NCBI GenBank assembly: GCA_002792495.1
Contig: PFOK01000060.1
Coordinates: 1-9,288, forward strand
Length of the DNA stretch: 9,288 nt
Source of the DNA: Candidatus Peregrinibacteria bacterium CG_4_10_14_0_2_um_filter_43_11
Lineage (GTDB): Bacteria > Patescibacteriota > Gracilibacteria > UM-FILTER-43-11
Direction of reading: 5' to 3'
The first letter of the stretch is position 1; every line of letters begins with the position of its first letter. The translations under genes were made by a program, and so were the position numbers. Below the pieces are notes generated by a model that saw only the letters and a list, made by a program, of their open reading frames with translations, did no database searches and was not told the DNA's origin. Of this stretch, positions 1 through 6,787 are shown piece by piece.

Positions 1-167
1 GAGTTTTGTATTTTTTGCATAAACGCAGTCATAGTTGTTTATATTTTTTTATATTTTCCTTACATTTTAACACAAATAAAGAATTTTTTCAATAGTAAAA
101 TAGAATAACTTCATACTCTTTTGGCGTTTTTTTGGTAGATTAAGAGTGACATTTTAATCAAAACAAT

Positions 168-653
168 ATGAAATTTGGAAAATATTTATTCGGGCTTTTA
201 AGCGGACTCACGTTTGGCATCCTGTTTGCCCCCGAAAAAGGGGAAGATCTTCGCAAAGAAGTCGCGAAAAAAGCAAATCTTTCCGGCATAGACGGATTTA
301 AAACTTTGGGAAATGCTCTTTTGGACGCGGGTAGTGAAGCGTATGGTGAATTTCAGGAATTGTCCAAAAACGAACAGGTAAAAGCTTTAAAAGACTTGTC
401 AAAAGAAAAGTTGGATGATTTATTGAAAATCGCACAGGGGAACGGGTACGACGTCGCTTCAAAAGTTCAGGAAAAATTGGAAGAAGTGGCTTCATTGCTT
501 GAAGGTAAAAAAGAAAAAGTCGAAAAAAAAGCGAAAAAAGTTGTTTTAGCGACAAAGAAAAAGGCAAAGAAGGCAAAGAAAGAGGTAGAGAAAAAAATAA
601 TGATGACAAAAAAGGCGATCCGAAAAACGGCTAAAAAAAAGAAAAAAGCTTGA
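168..653 (+). CDS. YtxH-like membrane-anchored protein with lysine-rich, histone H1-like tail
   Basis: 161 residues. One hydrophobic segment lies at about residues 6-21, directly followed by APEKGEDLRKEV, which matches the pattern of YtxH-domain (gas-vesicle/general-stress-like) proteins: a short membrane anchor, then Ala-Pro, a Gly and a charged helix. The middle (about 40-112) is predicted helical and polar. The last 49 residues (113-161) hold 24 lysines with Ala/Val/Thr spacers in KKAKKAKK style, resembling histone H1-like or HU-tail sequences that bind DNA or other polyanions. Function is unknown; a membrane-tethered nucleic-acid-binding or envelope-stress role is inference. The ATG is preceded by an A-rich leader without a Shine-Dalgarno. 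It stops with TGA and lies 73 bp ahead of hppA, so the two may be cotranscribed. A long antisense frame inside it arises from the lysine codons and is not a gene. Confidence 0.85.
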   Translation: MKFGKYLFGLLSGLTFGILFAPEKGEDLRKEVAKKANLSGIDGFKTLGNALLDAGSEAYGEFQELSKNEQVKALKDLSKEKLDDLLKIAQGNGYDVASKVQEKLEEVASLLEGKKEKVEKKAKKVVLATKKKAKKAKKEVEKKIMMTKKAIRKTAKKKKKA

Positions 654-681
654 TCTTTTTACCCAAGGCCTTACAATCGTC

Positions 682-702
682 TCGTGTGTTTTTGTAACAC
701 GA
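682..702 (+). other. Hairpin between the YtxH-like gene and hppA
   Basis: Inverted repeat TCGTGT (682-687) and ACACGA (697-702) with a 9-nt loop, followed by TTTAATATTT. The stem is short and the T-run is broken, so it could be a weak terminator for the upstream gene or a leader hairpin of hppA. A perfect 8-bp palindrome AAGGCCTT lies just before it at 665-672. No convincing -35/-10 pair for hppA was found here. Confidence 0.35.
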
Positions 703-726
703 TTTAATATTTAACCTTAGTTTTTC

Positions 727-2742
727 ATGAATGTCCTTTATATTTCTTTAGGCGTGGCTATACTAAGTCTTGTTTATGCCGCTTATAATATTCGTGTTAT
801 TTTAAGACACGATTCGGGTACTAAAAAAATGATTGCTATTGCTGATGCCATTCAGGAGGGGGCGATGGCTTACATGAATCGTCAATTCAAAACGGTCGGT
901 TTTTTTGCCCTCGTTTTATTCGTCTTGATCGGCTTCGGATTGGGTTGGAAAATAGCAATAACCTTCATCGTGGGAGCGTTATTTTCCGGCGTTGCCGGGT
1001 ATGTGGGAATGAATGTTTCTGTCCGAGCGAATGTGCGTACAGCTGCCGCTGCAAAAAACAGTCTCGAAGAAGCGCTTTCCGTTGCTTTCCGCGGAGGAGC
1101 CATTACAGGATTATCCGTTGTAGGGCTTTCTTTATTGGGAGTGGCCGGATTCTATCTTATCTTTAAGTTGATAGGGGTTCCCGCGGAAGAAATTCCCCAT
1201 CTTTTAATTGGATTCGGTTTCGGGGCTTCACTCATTTCGCTTTTTGCCCGTTTAGGAGGAGGCATTTTTACAAAAGCGGCTGATGTGGGTGCGGATTTAG
1301 TCGGGAAAATTGAGGCAGGCATTCCGGAAGACGATCCCCGTAACCCTGCCACCATTGCGGATAACGTGGGCGATAATGTGGGGGATTGCGCCGGAATGGG
1401 CGCGGATTTATTTGAGACTTACGCTGTTACCTTAATCGCCGCCATGATTTTAGCCGTAGCGGAAGGGTTGCCTGTCGCTTATGTTATGTATCCGCTCGCA
1501 TTAGGGGCGGTGGCCGTTTTGGCTTCCATGGTGAGCATTAATTTTGTAAAAACATCAAATAAAGATCAGATCATGCGAGCGCTTTATAAGGGGATGGGAA
1601 TTGCCCAGATTTTATCGCTCATCGGTTTTTTCATCGTTACCAAGGTCATGATTGAAGACGCGCCCATGAGTCTTTTTTGGGCAACGGTTGTAGGAGGCAT
1701 CATCACCGTCCTCATCATCGTGATTACCGAATACTACACGGCGACAAAATACCGTCCGGTTCGTGAGGTAGCCAAAGCGTCAGAAACGGGCGCGGGAACC
1801 AACGTGATCATGGGACTGGCGGCAGGAATGGAAAGCACCATCGGGATTGTTCTTTTGATCGTTGTCGGTATTATCGCCGCTTATGCGTGTGCCGGATTAT
1901 ACGGAATCGCGATTGCCGCTGTTTCTATGTTGAGCACTACCGGTATGGTGATTGCAATGGACACTTACGGCCCGATTACCGATAATGCGGGTGGTATTGC
2001 CGAAATGTCTGAAATGCCGGAAAAAGTCCGCAAAGTCACCGACGCGCTTGACGCAGTGGGAAACACCACCAAAGCGGTAACCAAGGGATATGCCATCGGT
2101 TCAGCCGCCCTTGCCGCTCTTGTTCTTTTTCAGGACTACAATGGCGCGTTGCTGGAGGAAGGAAGGCGTCTTATTTTTGATTTAACGGATTACCAGGTGA
2201 TTGTCGGTTTATTTCTGGGGGGGCTTATTCCTTATGCGTTTTCTTCCATGACCATGAAATCAGTGGGTAAAGCCGCTCATGCCGTAGTTCAGGAGGTTCG
2301 CCGACAATTCAAAGAAATTCCTGGAATCATGCAAGGAACCGGAAAACCGGATTACAAACGTTGTGTGGATATTGTGACCAAAGCCGCTTTGTTAGAAATG
2401 ATCGGGCCAGCCCTTTTGGCGGTTCTTTCTCCCGTTTTAGTCGGTTATATTCTGGGGCCAAAAGCATTGGGCGGATTACTCGTTGGTGTGATTGTCTCCG
2501 GTTTACTTTTGGCCATTTCCATGGCCAACGGAGGTGCCACATGGGACAATGCTAAAAAATACATCGAAGACGGTCATCACGGAGGCAAGGGCTCCGAGGC
2601 TCACAAAGCCGCTGTAGTGGGTGATACCGTGGGGGATCCTTACAAAGACACTGCCGGTCCCGCGATCAACGCGCTCATTAAGGTTATCAATACCATCGCG
2701 CTACTCATCGCTTCTTCTATCGCGAGTTGGAGCTTGTTCTAA
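727..2742 (+). CDS. hppA: Membrane-bound H+-translocating pyrophosphatase (K+-independent type)
   Basis: 671 residues, full length for the family, with about 16 hydrophobic segments. It hydrolyses cytoplasmic PPi and pumps protons across the inner membrane. The substrate-binding signature is intact: DVGADLVGK at 186-194, then EDDPRNPATIADNVGDNVGD at 201-220 and CAGMGADLFE at 221-230, with the acidic residues that coordinate Mg-PPi. A second site is TYGPITDNAGGIAEM at 413-427 and the C-terminal acidic motif is VGDTVGDPYKDTAGPA at 631-646. The diagnostic GNTT motif reads GNTTKAVTKG (445-454): Lys449 and Thr452 take the positions that are Ala and Ala/Gly in K+-dependent enzymes, so this should be a K+-independent proton pump. 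Such pumps let low-energy cells salvage energy from biosynthetic PPi. The start ATG lacks a Shine-Dalgarno; a strong hairpin terminator follows. Family is certain; ion specificity rests on the motif. Confidence 0.97.
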   Translation: MNVLYISLGVAILSLVYAAYNIRVILRHDSGTKKMIAIADAIQEGAMAYMNRQFKTVGFFALVLFVLIGFGLGWKIAITFIVGALFSGVAGYVGMNVSVRANVRTAAAAKNSLEEALSVAFRGGAITGLSVVGLSLLGVAGFYLIFKLIGVPAEEIPHLLIGFGFGASLISLFARLGGGIFTKAADVGADLVGKIEAGIPEDDPRNPATIADNVGDNVGDCAGMGADLFETYAVTLIAAMILAVAEGLPVAYVMYPLALGAVAVLASMVSINFVKTSNKDQIMRALYKGMGIAQILSLIGFFIVTKVMIEDAPMSLFWATVVGGIITVLIIVITEYYTATKYRPVREVAKASETGAGTNVIMGLAAGMESTIGIVLLIVVGIIAAYACAGLYGIAIAAVSMLSTTGMVIAMDTYGPITDNAGGIAEMSEMPEKVRKVTDALDAVGNTTKAVTKGYAIGSAALAALVLFQDYNGALLEEGRRLIFDLTDYQVIVGLFLGGLIPYAFSSMTMKSVGKAAHAVVQEVRRQFKEIPGIMQGTGKPDYKRCVDIVTKAALLEMIGPALLAVLSPVLVGYILGPKALGGLLVGVIVSGLLLAISMANGGATWDNAKKYIEDGHHGGKGSEAHKAAVVGDTVGDPYKDTAGPAINALIKVINTIALLIASSIASWSLF

Positions 2743-2766
2743 TCGCTAAATAAAGAAAGGCAACAT

Positions 2767-2798
2767 GGGCGATGTAACTTCTGTTATGTCGCCCTTTT
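2767..2798 (+). terminator. Rho-independent terminator of hppA
   Basis: A 12-bp stem pairs GGGCGATGTAAC (2767-2778) with GTTATGTCGCCC (2783-2794) around a TTCT loop; two of the pairs are G-U wobbles in the + strand RNA. TTTTATT follows at once. It lies 24 bp after the hppA stop. The suf operon converges on it from the other side (sufU stop at 2812), but in - strand RNA the two wobbles become C-A mismatches and the downstream T-run is weak, so it should work best for hppA. Confidence 0.85.
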
Positions 2799-2811
2799 AT
2801 TGTGTCGTCGG

Positions 2812-3213
2812 CTAAATATGATAATAATTCCACGAACGTTTCGATCCACCTTGATGTTCCAGAATCGCGTTCTGAATCGCCAGCAATCCAAGTAAGGCAC
2901 ATTTGCTTCGCCTCAAGCTAATTTCGATGCCCAGCATTTCATAAAGATCTTCTTTGGTTAAAGCGAGGATATCATCCATGCTCAGTTCCGCGATAAGGTC
3001 ACCCAACATATCCGCTGCGGCCATACTGATGGCACATCCTTGACCTTTAAAACCATATATTTTTATCCGATCACCATCCACCTTTAATTGAATCGAAAGC
3101 GCGTCTCCGCACGAATGATTGACCTCGTGATGAGAGATGGTTGCATCCGCTACCTCTTTTTGGTAATGAGGCGTTTTGTAGTGGTCCAAGATGTTTTGAG
3201 CATACAAATTCAT
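2812..3213 (-). CDS. sufU: SufU/IscU-type Fe-S scaffold or sulfur-transfer protein
   Basis: 133 residues, last gene of the suf locus. The three family cysteines are present: Cys35 in NHSCGD (with Asp37), Cys60 in GQGCAIS and Cys105 in RRSKCALL. In SUF systems of Gram-positive type, SufU receives sulfur from SufS through a zinc site made by these residues; in IscU they carry the nascent cluster. The protein is mixed in character: Lys-Cys-Ala at the third cysteine is SufU-like (IscU has His-Cys), but Cys60 to Cys105 is only 45 residues, close to IscU and lacking the roughly 18-20-residue insertion of Bacillus SufU. The C-terminus has an odd basic/aromatic tail (GGSKRSWNYYHI). No Shine-Dalgarno. 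It is separated from sufS by 100 bp of AT-rich repeats. Membership of the SufU/IscU/NifU-N family is secure; scaffold versus zinc transferase is open. Confidence 0.93.
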   Translation of the reverse strand: MNLYAQNILDHYKTPHYQKEVADATISHHEVNHSCGDALSIQLKVDGDRIKIYGFKGQGCAISMAAADMLGDLIAELSMDDILALTKEDLYEMLGIEISLRRSKCALLGLLAIQNAILEHQGGSKRSWNYYHI

Positions 3214-3313
3214 TTTATTATAAGATTACTAAACTTCTAGATTATTTAAGATTAATTTTTTAATAGTGAGCGAGGCGAACGTTTGTAATTTTGTAATCTT
3301 GTAATTTATTAGT
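3214..3313 (-). other. AT-rich repeat-bearing spacer between sufS and sufU
   Basis: The longest gap inside the SufCBDSU run, 100 bp. It holds three tandem 8-bp units (3282-3305), AGATTA three times (3223-3228, 3239-3244, 3249-3254), a weak ATTAA/TTAAT dyad around 3251-3264 and a GC-rich island TGAGCGAGGCGAACG in an otherwise AT-rich stretch. A perfect TATAAT on the - strand (3222-3217) is too close to the sufU ATG and has no -35 partner. No terminator seen, so sufU is probably read through from sufS. Confidence 0.5.
3282..3305. repeat. Three tandem 8-bp repeats (TTTGTAAT, TTTGTAAT, CTTGTAAT)
   Basis: Three head-to-tail copies with one substitution, directly after the island TGAGCGAGGCGAACG, in the sufS-sufU spacer. 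On the transcribed strand they read ATTACAAR three times. Purpose unknown; it could be a replication-slippage product or part of a genome-wide intergenic repeat. Confidence 0.8.
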
Positions 3314-4504
3314 TCATTTAAAATATTCATAAATTTCCCCCAAAACCTCAATGGTCCGATCAATTTCCTCTTTTGTACTATAAAACGCCAAGCTGATACG
3401 AGCAGTTCCGGGGATACCGAGGTGATCCATCAGGATTTGATTGCAATGCTGGCCGGCGCGAATGCAGATCTGTTTCTGGGAAAGCCCTTCCGCAATATCA
3501 TGAGGATGAATTCCATCCATCACAAAAGAAACAATAGATCCACGATGTTCAGCTTGTTTTGGGCCAATGATTTTAAGAGAGGGGATTTTCTTCAGATGAT
3601 CGAGTAAATAAGAGGTTAATTCAGACTCAGTACTTCGTATTTTCTCATAGCCAATATTTTGAAGGTATTCCAGGGCCGCTTTAAGCCCTATTGCTCCCGC
3701 GATATTCGGCGTGCCGGCTTCGAATTTGTTAGGAAGTTCGGCAGAAACAAATCCATGAGTAGTGATCTGAGCGATCATATCGCCGCCACCAAGAAACGGG
3801 GGCATTGCTTCCAGCAATTCTTCACGAGCCCACAAGACACCGATTCCCGTTGGACCATACAATTTATGGCCGGTGCATACCAAAAAATCTACACCCATCG
3901 CCTGTACGTCTACTTTTCTATGAACAGCCAATTGAGTTGCATCCACAAGCACTTTTGCGCCAATGGCATGGGCCGCATCAACGAATGGTTTTAGATCCGG
4001 AATCACGCCGAGTCCATTCGACATACCTGTAATGGCCAGTAATTTTGTTTTTTCGTTGAATTGGGATTTATCAAAAACAAGCTGACCATCATTCGCGATA
4101 TTGATATATCGAACGGAAATTCCCTTTCTCTCTTTCAATTGCAGCCATGGCACAATATTGCTGTGATGCTCCAGTGTTGTGAGCAAAACTTCATCTCCCG
4201 CATTAAAAAAAGCGTCTCCAAAACTGCGTGCCACCAAATTAATTCCCTCAGTCGCGTTACGGGTAAAAATAATTTCATGGCGATGTTTTGCGTGCACAAA
4301 ATCCGCGACCGTTTGTCGGGCACTTTCGTAAGCCATGGTCGCTTCTTCCGCCAAAAAGTTCGGGCCACGATGAATATTGCTATTGGTTCGTTCGTAAAAA
4401 TCGCTCATTGCGGTAATGACCGCTTGCGGCTTTTGAGTAGTGGCCGCATTGTCTAAATAAACAAGGTTTGGCCGATGATGGAAGAAGAGGAAATCTTTTT
4501 TCAT
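3314..4504 (-). CDS. sufS: Type II cysteine desulfurase
   Basis: 396 residues, normal length. A PLP enzyme that takes sulfur from L-cysteine as a persulfide, giving alanine, and passes it on (here most likely to SufU). PLP lysine is Lys214 in TGHKLYGPTG; the cofactor-stacking histidine region is EHHSNIVPW (112-120); Asp188 in VDATQ contacts the pyridine nitrogen. The persulfide cysteine is Cys354 in RAGQHCNQILMDHLG, with Arg349 and Arg369 as substrate-binding arginines. Small departures from the common pattern are VDATQ where VDGAQ is usual and GQHCNQ where GHHCAQ is usual; neither removes a catalytic residue. The gene starts 2 bp after the sufD stop, so translation is probably linked. It ends in TGA, which supports TGA as a stop in this organism. 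Confidence 0.97.
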   Translation of the reverse strand: MKKDFLFFHHRPNLVYLDNAATTQKPQAVITAMSDFYERTNSNIHRGPNFLAEEATMAYESARQTVADFVHAKHRHEIIFTRNATEGINLVARSFGDAFFNAGDEVLLTTLEHHSNIVPWLQLKERKGISVRYINIANDGQLVFDKSQFNEKTKLLAITGMSNGLGVIPDLKPFVDAAHAIGAKVLVDATQLAVHRKVDVQAMGVDFLVCTGHKLYGPTGIGVLWAREELLEAMPPFLGGGDMIAQITTHGFVSAELPNKFEAGTPNIAGAIGLKAALEYLQNIGYEKIRSTESELTSYLLDHLKKIPSLKIIGPKQAEHRGSIVSFVMDGIHPHDIAEGLSQKQICIRAGQHCNQILMDHLGIPGTARISLAFYSTKEEIDRTIEVLGEIYEYFK

Positions 4505-4506
4505 AA

Positions 4507-5304
4507 CTAAATAAAAGTATAAATCTTTTTCAGGACTTCCGGCAAATCAGAAAGGGGAGTGATAGCGGTTTTTAAGAAGCCCCTTGTTAGCATACGCCGT
4601 AAATCATCGATTGGTATTCCACGGGACTGCATATAAAAAAGATCGGAATCATTCAGGTTTACAATGCTCGCTCCGTGGGACGCTTTCACGTCATTAGTAT
4701 CGATCTTAAGCTCGGGAGTGGAACTTACTTTTGTATCAGGGCTGATATTAAGGATAGCCTGCTTTAGGCTAGAGTCCGTGCCACTGGCAGTTTGATCCAT
4801 GCGAATGATGCCGTGGAATCCTAATTTGGCCCGATCGTCCGCAATCCCCTTGGCTATTATCTCCCCCAAACCTTTTTGTTTTTGATAATGGTGTGAAAAA
4901 TTGAACTGCATTTGTTGTTCATTACGCGCATAAGCCAATAAGGTTGTATTGCATGTAGCTTGTGCCCCCAATCCGATTTGCTGAATAGTGCTTTGCACAG
5001 AAAAGCCACCAAAATGGAGGGAAAAACAATCAACCATGGCGCCTTTTTCGACATACGAAATAAGGCTTTCCTCAAGCTCGGATGTGGTAGGTAGTACCTG
5101 TAACCGAATAAAACGCACTTTGCTGTGCGGGGCGGCTTTTAGGATTCGTTTGTGACTCAGATATTGACCCCTGCTAACCAGTTCCAAAAAAGTGACACTC
5201 GTATTTTCACCTATTTCAATGATCAGTTCCTGCGGGGAATGTTCAATAATAACAGGGGTATCCCATTTTATTTCACCGGCGTTGACGACAAGAGATTGAC
5301 TCAT
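4507..5304 (-). CDS. sufD: Short SufD, Fe-S scaffold subunit
   Basis: 265 residues from the ATG at 5304 (MSQSLVVNAG). SufD pairs with SufB on a SufC dimer to build Fe-S clusters. The C-terminal family motif is intact: TPELKIDTNDVKASHGAS, then DSDLFYMQSRGIP; the His in ASHGAS (residue 210) corresponds to E. coli SufD His360, a proposed cluster ligand at the SufB interface. The protein is much shorter than typical SufD (about 420-440): the N-terminal helical domain is missing and almost only the beta-helix core and C-terminal SufC-binding part remain. The frame is open upstream to an ATG at 5361, but that would overlap sufB and add RLVNRSRIFNVQFRIFKL, translated from AT-rich spacer repeats, so I prefer 5304. 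No Shine-Dalgarno. The 2-bp gap to sufS indicates an operon. Confidence 0.92.
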   Translation of the reverse strand: MSQSLVVNAGEIKWDTPVIIEHSPQELIIEIGENTSVTFLELVSRGQYLSHKRILKAAPHSKVRFIRLQVLPTTSELEESLISYVEKGAMVDCFSLHFGGFSVQSTIQQIGLGAQATCNTTLLAYARNEQQMQFNFSHHYQKQKGLGEIIAKGIADDRAKLGFHGIIRMDQTASGTDSSLKQAILNISPDTKVSSTPELKIDTNDVKASHGASIVNLNDSDLFYMQSRGIPIDDLRRMLTRGFLKTAITPLSDLPEVLKKIYTFI

Positions 5305-5308
5305 AAGT

Positions 5309-5339
5309 TTGAAAATTCTAAATTGAACATTAAAAATTC
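5309..5339 (-). repeat. Near-identical 10-bp direct repeats between sufB and sufD
   Basis: On the transcribed strand GAATTTTTAA and GAATTTTCAA (one mismatch) are 21 bp apart within the 43-bp sufB-sufD spacer, with TTCAATTT between. Similar AT-rich text (TCAATTTTTAATTTT) recurs near 7624-7638 after the 98-aa gene, suggesting a common spacer type in this genome. Confidence 0.4.
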
Positions 5340-5347
5340 GCGATCGG

Positions 5348-6775
5348 TTAACCAATCGCATCTTCCATCTCCATTTCGATCAGCCGATTCATTTCTATCG
5401 CATATTCCAGGGGGAGTTCGCGCACAATCGGATTAATAAATCCGTTCACAATCATGGCCTCTGCTTGCTCCTGTGGAATGCCACGCGTGGTCAGATAAAA
5501 AATATCTTCTTCATTCAGACGTCCCACACGTGCTTCATGGTTAGTGGTGGAATCGTCACATTGAATATCGATAGAAGGCAAGGTTTCCGAAATTGAGTTC
5601 TCATCCAAAATCAAGGCATCACATTCCACCTGACTCATGGCTTTTTTAGCGGTTTTAGCAATGTGAATCCGGCCTCGATAAATCGATTTTCCTCCTCCTT
5701 TTGAAATGGATTTCATCGTGACTTTGGAAGAAGTATTTTGACCCAAATGAAAAATCTTAGCACCGGTATCCTGAATTTGCCCTTCATTGGCAAAAGCAAT
5801 TCCCAAATGATCCGCACACGATCGATCACCCTTTAAAATACTACATGGGTAAAGCATGGTAACGCCACTGCCCATATTTCCTCCCACCCATTCCATAATC
5901 GCATCTTCATCCACAATTGCACGTTTGGTATTGAGGTTATAGGTATCCTTGCTCCAATTTTCAACCGAGGAATAACGAAACTTAGCCCCTTTTTTGACAA
6001 AGATCTCCACACAACCCGCGTGAAGTGCATTGGAACCATACTTTGGCGCGCTACAGCCTTCTATATAATGCCCCTCTGCCCCTTCTTCAACAACAATCAA
6101 AGTGTGCTCGAATTGTCCCATGTTTTGCGCGTTCATCCGAAAATACGCCTGAAGCGGTTTTTTAAGCTTCACGCCTTTGGGAATATAAAGAAAGGTTCCT
6201 CCGCTCCACACCGCCCCATGAAGTGCGGCAAATTTATGATCATTAGCTGGAACACATTTCATAAAATACCGGCGAACCAGATCGGGATGTTCCTGAACGG
6301 CGACATCAAAATCGGCAAAAATAACTCCGAGATCTTTCCATTCCTGTTCTAAAGAATGATAAATCGATTCGCTTTCGTATTGCACTCCAACCCCCGCTAA
6401 AATACGACGTTCCGCTTCGGGGATTCCCAGGCGCTCAAAAGTTTTTTTAATGTAATCCGGAACCACTTTCCAGTTCGCAAAACCACCTTTTTGATCAGCC
6501 GCTTTGGCAAAAAAACAGATTTCATCAAAATCAAGATCGGAAAGGTCAGGGCCCCACGTGGGCAAGGGGATTTTTTTAAAATATTCAAACGCCTTCAGTC
6601 TAAGGCCTTGCATCCAGATCGGTTCATTCTTATCGCTTGAAATCATTTCAATCAATTCACGATTCACCCCCTTGCTAAACTTTTTCATATAATCGGAAGG
6701 ATCCTGATGATCAAAGGCCAAACGATCCAGATCGGAAAAAATAGCCCCCTTCCTTTTGCTCACCTTATTATTCAT
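5348..6775 (-). CDS. sufB: SufB, Fe-S cluster assembly scaffold
   Basis: 475 residues, full length. SufB is the scaffold subunit of the SufBCD complex that accepts persulfide sulfur and assembles clusters. The C-terminal residues needed in E. coli are conserved at identical spacing: Cys385 in SQVECDALIL (E. coli Cys405), His413 and Glu414 in NHEARVGRL (His433, Glu434). Other family motifs are GGTFLYIPKGVKLKKPLQ (192-209), GHYIEGCSAP (235-244) and YSSVENWSKDTYNLNTKRA (268-286). The C-terminus (IVRELPLEYAIEMNRLIEMEMEDAIG) is of the Gram-positive type. The start ATG is 12 bp after the sufC stop with no Shine-Dalgarno. A further gene-internal ATG is not favoured because the N-terminal part aligns with the family. 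Confidence 0.97.
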   Translation of the reverse strand: MNNKVSKRKGAIFSDLDRLAFDHQDPSDYMKKFSKGVNRELIEMISSDKNEPIWMQGLRLKAFEYFKKIPLPTWGPDLSDLDFDEICFFAKAADQKGGFANWKVVPDYIKKTFERLGIPEAERRILAGVGVQYESESIYHSLEQEWKDLGVIFADFDVAVQEHPDLVRRYFMKCVPANDHKFAALHGAVWSGGTFLYIPKGVKLKKPLQAYFRMNAQNMGQFEHTLIVVEEGAEGHYIEGCSAPKYGSNALHAGCVEIFVKKGAKFRYSSVENWSKDTYNLNTKRAIVDEDAIMEWVGGNMGSGVTMLYPCSILKGDRSCADHLGIAFANEGQIQDTGAKIFHLGQNTSSKVTMKSISKGGGKSIYRGRIHIAKTAKKAMSQVECDALILDENSISETLPSIDIQCDDSTTNHEARVGRLNEEDIFYLTTRGIPQEQAEAMIVNGFINPIVRELPLEYAIEMNRLIEMEMEDAIG

Positions 6776-6787
6776 TTAAAATAAAAA

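Noticed and set aside
1..167. Promoter for the YtxH-like gene
   Set aside because: TAGAAT at 101-106 is a fair -10, but no -35 fits; the T-rich region gives many spurious matches. The ACTCTT/AAGAGT dyad (115-120, 142-147) is too weak to call.
298..609. 103-aa open frame on the - strand
   Set aside because: Antisense of the lysine-rich region of the YtxH-like gene; its Leu/Phe/Ser-rich sequence is the complement of AAA/AAG codons.
3217..3222. Perfect TATAAT on the - strand just before sufU
   Set aside because: No -35 element at 16-18 bp, and transcription would begin at or after the start codon.
4061..4456. 131-aa open frame on the + strand
   Set aside because: Antisense of sufS, which has full family motifs in the opposite strand; no promoter or homology-like pattern.
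5305..5361. N-terminal extension of SufD to the ATG at 5361
   Set aside because: Overlaps the sufB end and translates AT-rich direct repeats; the family-like sequence starts at 5304.
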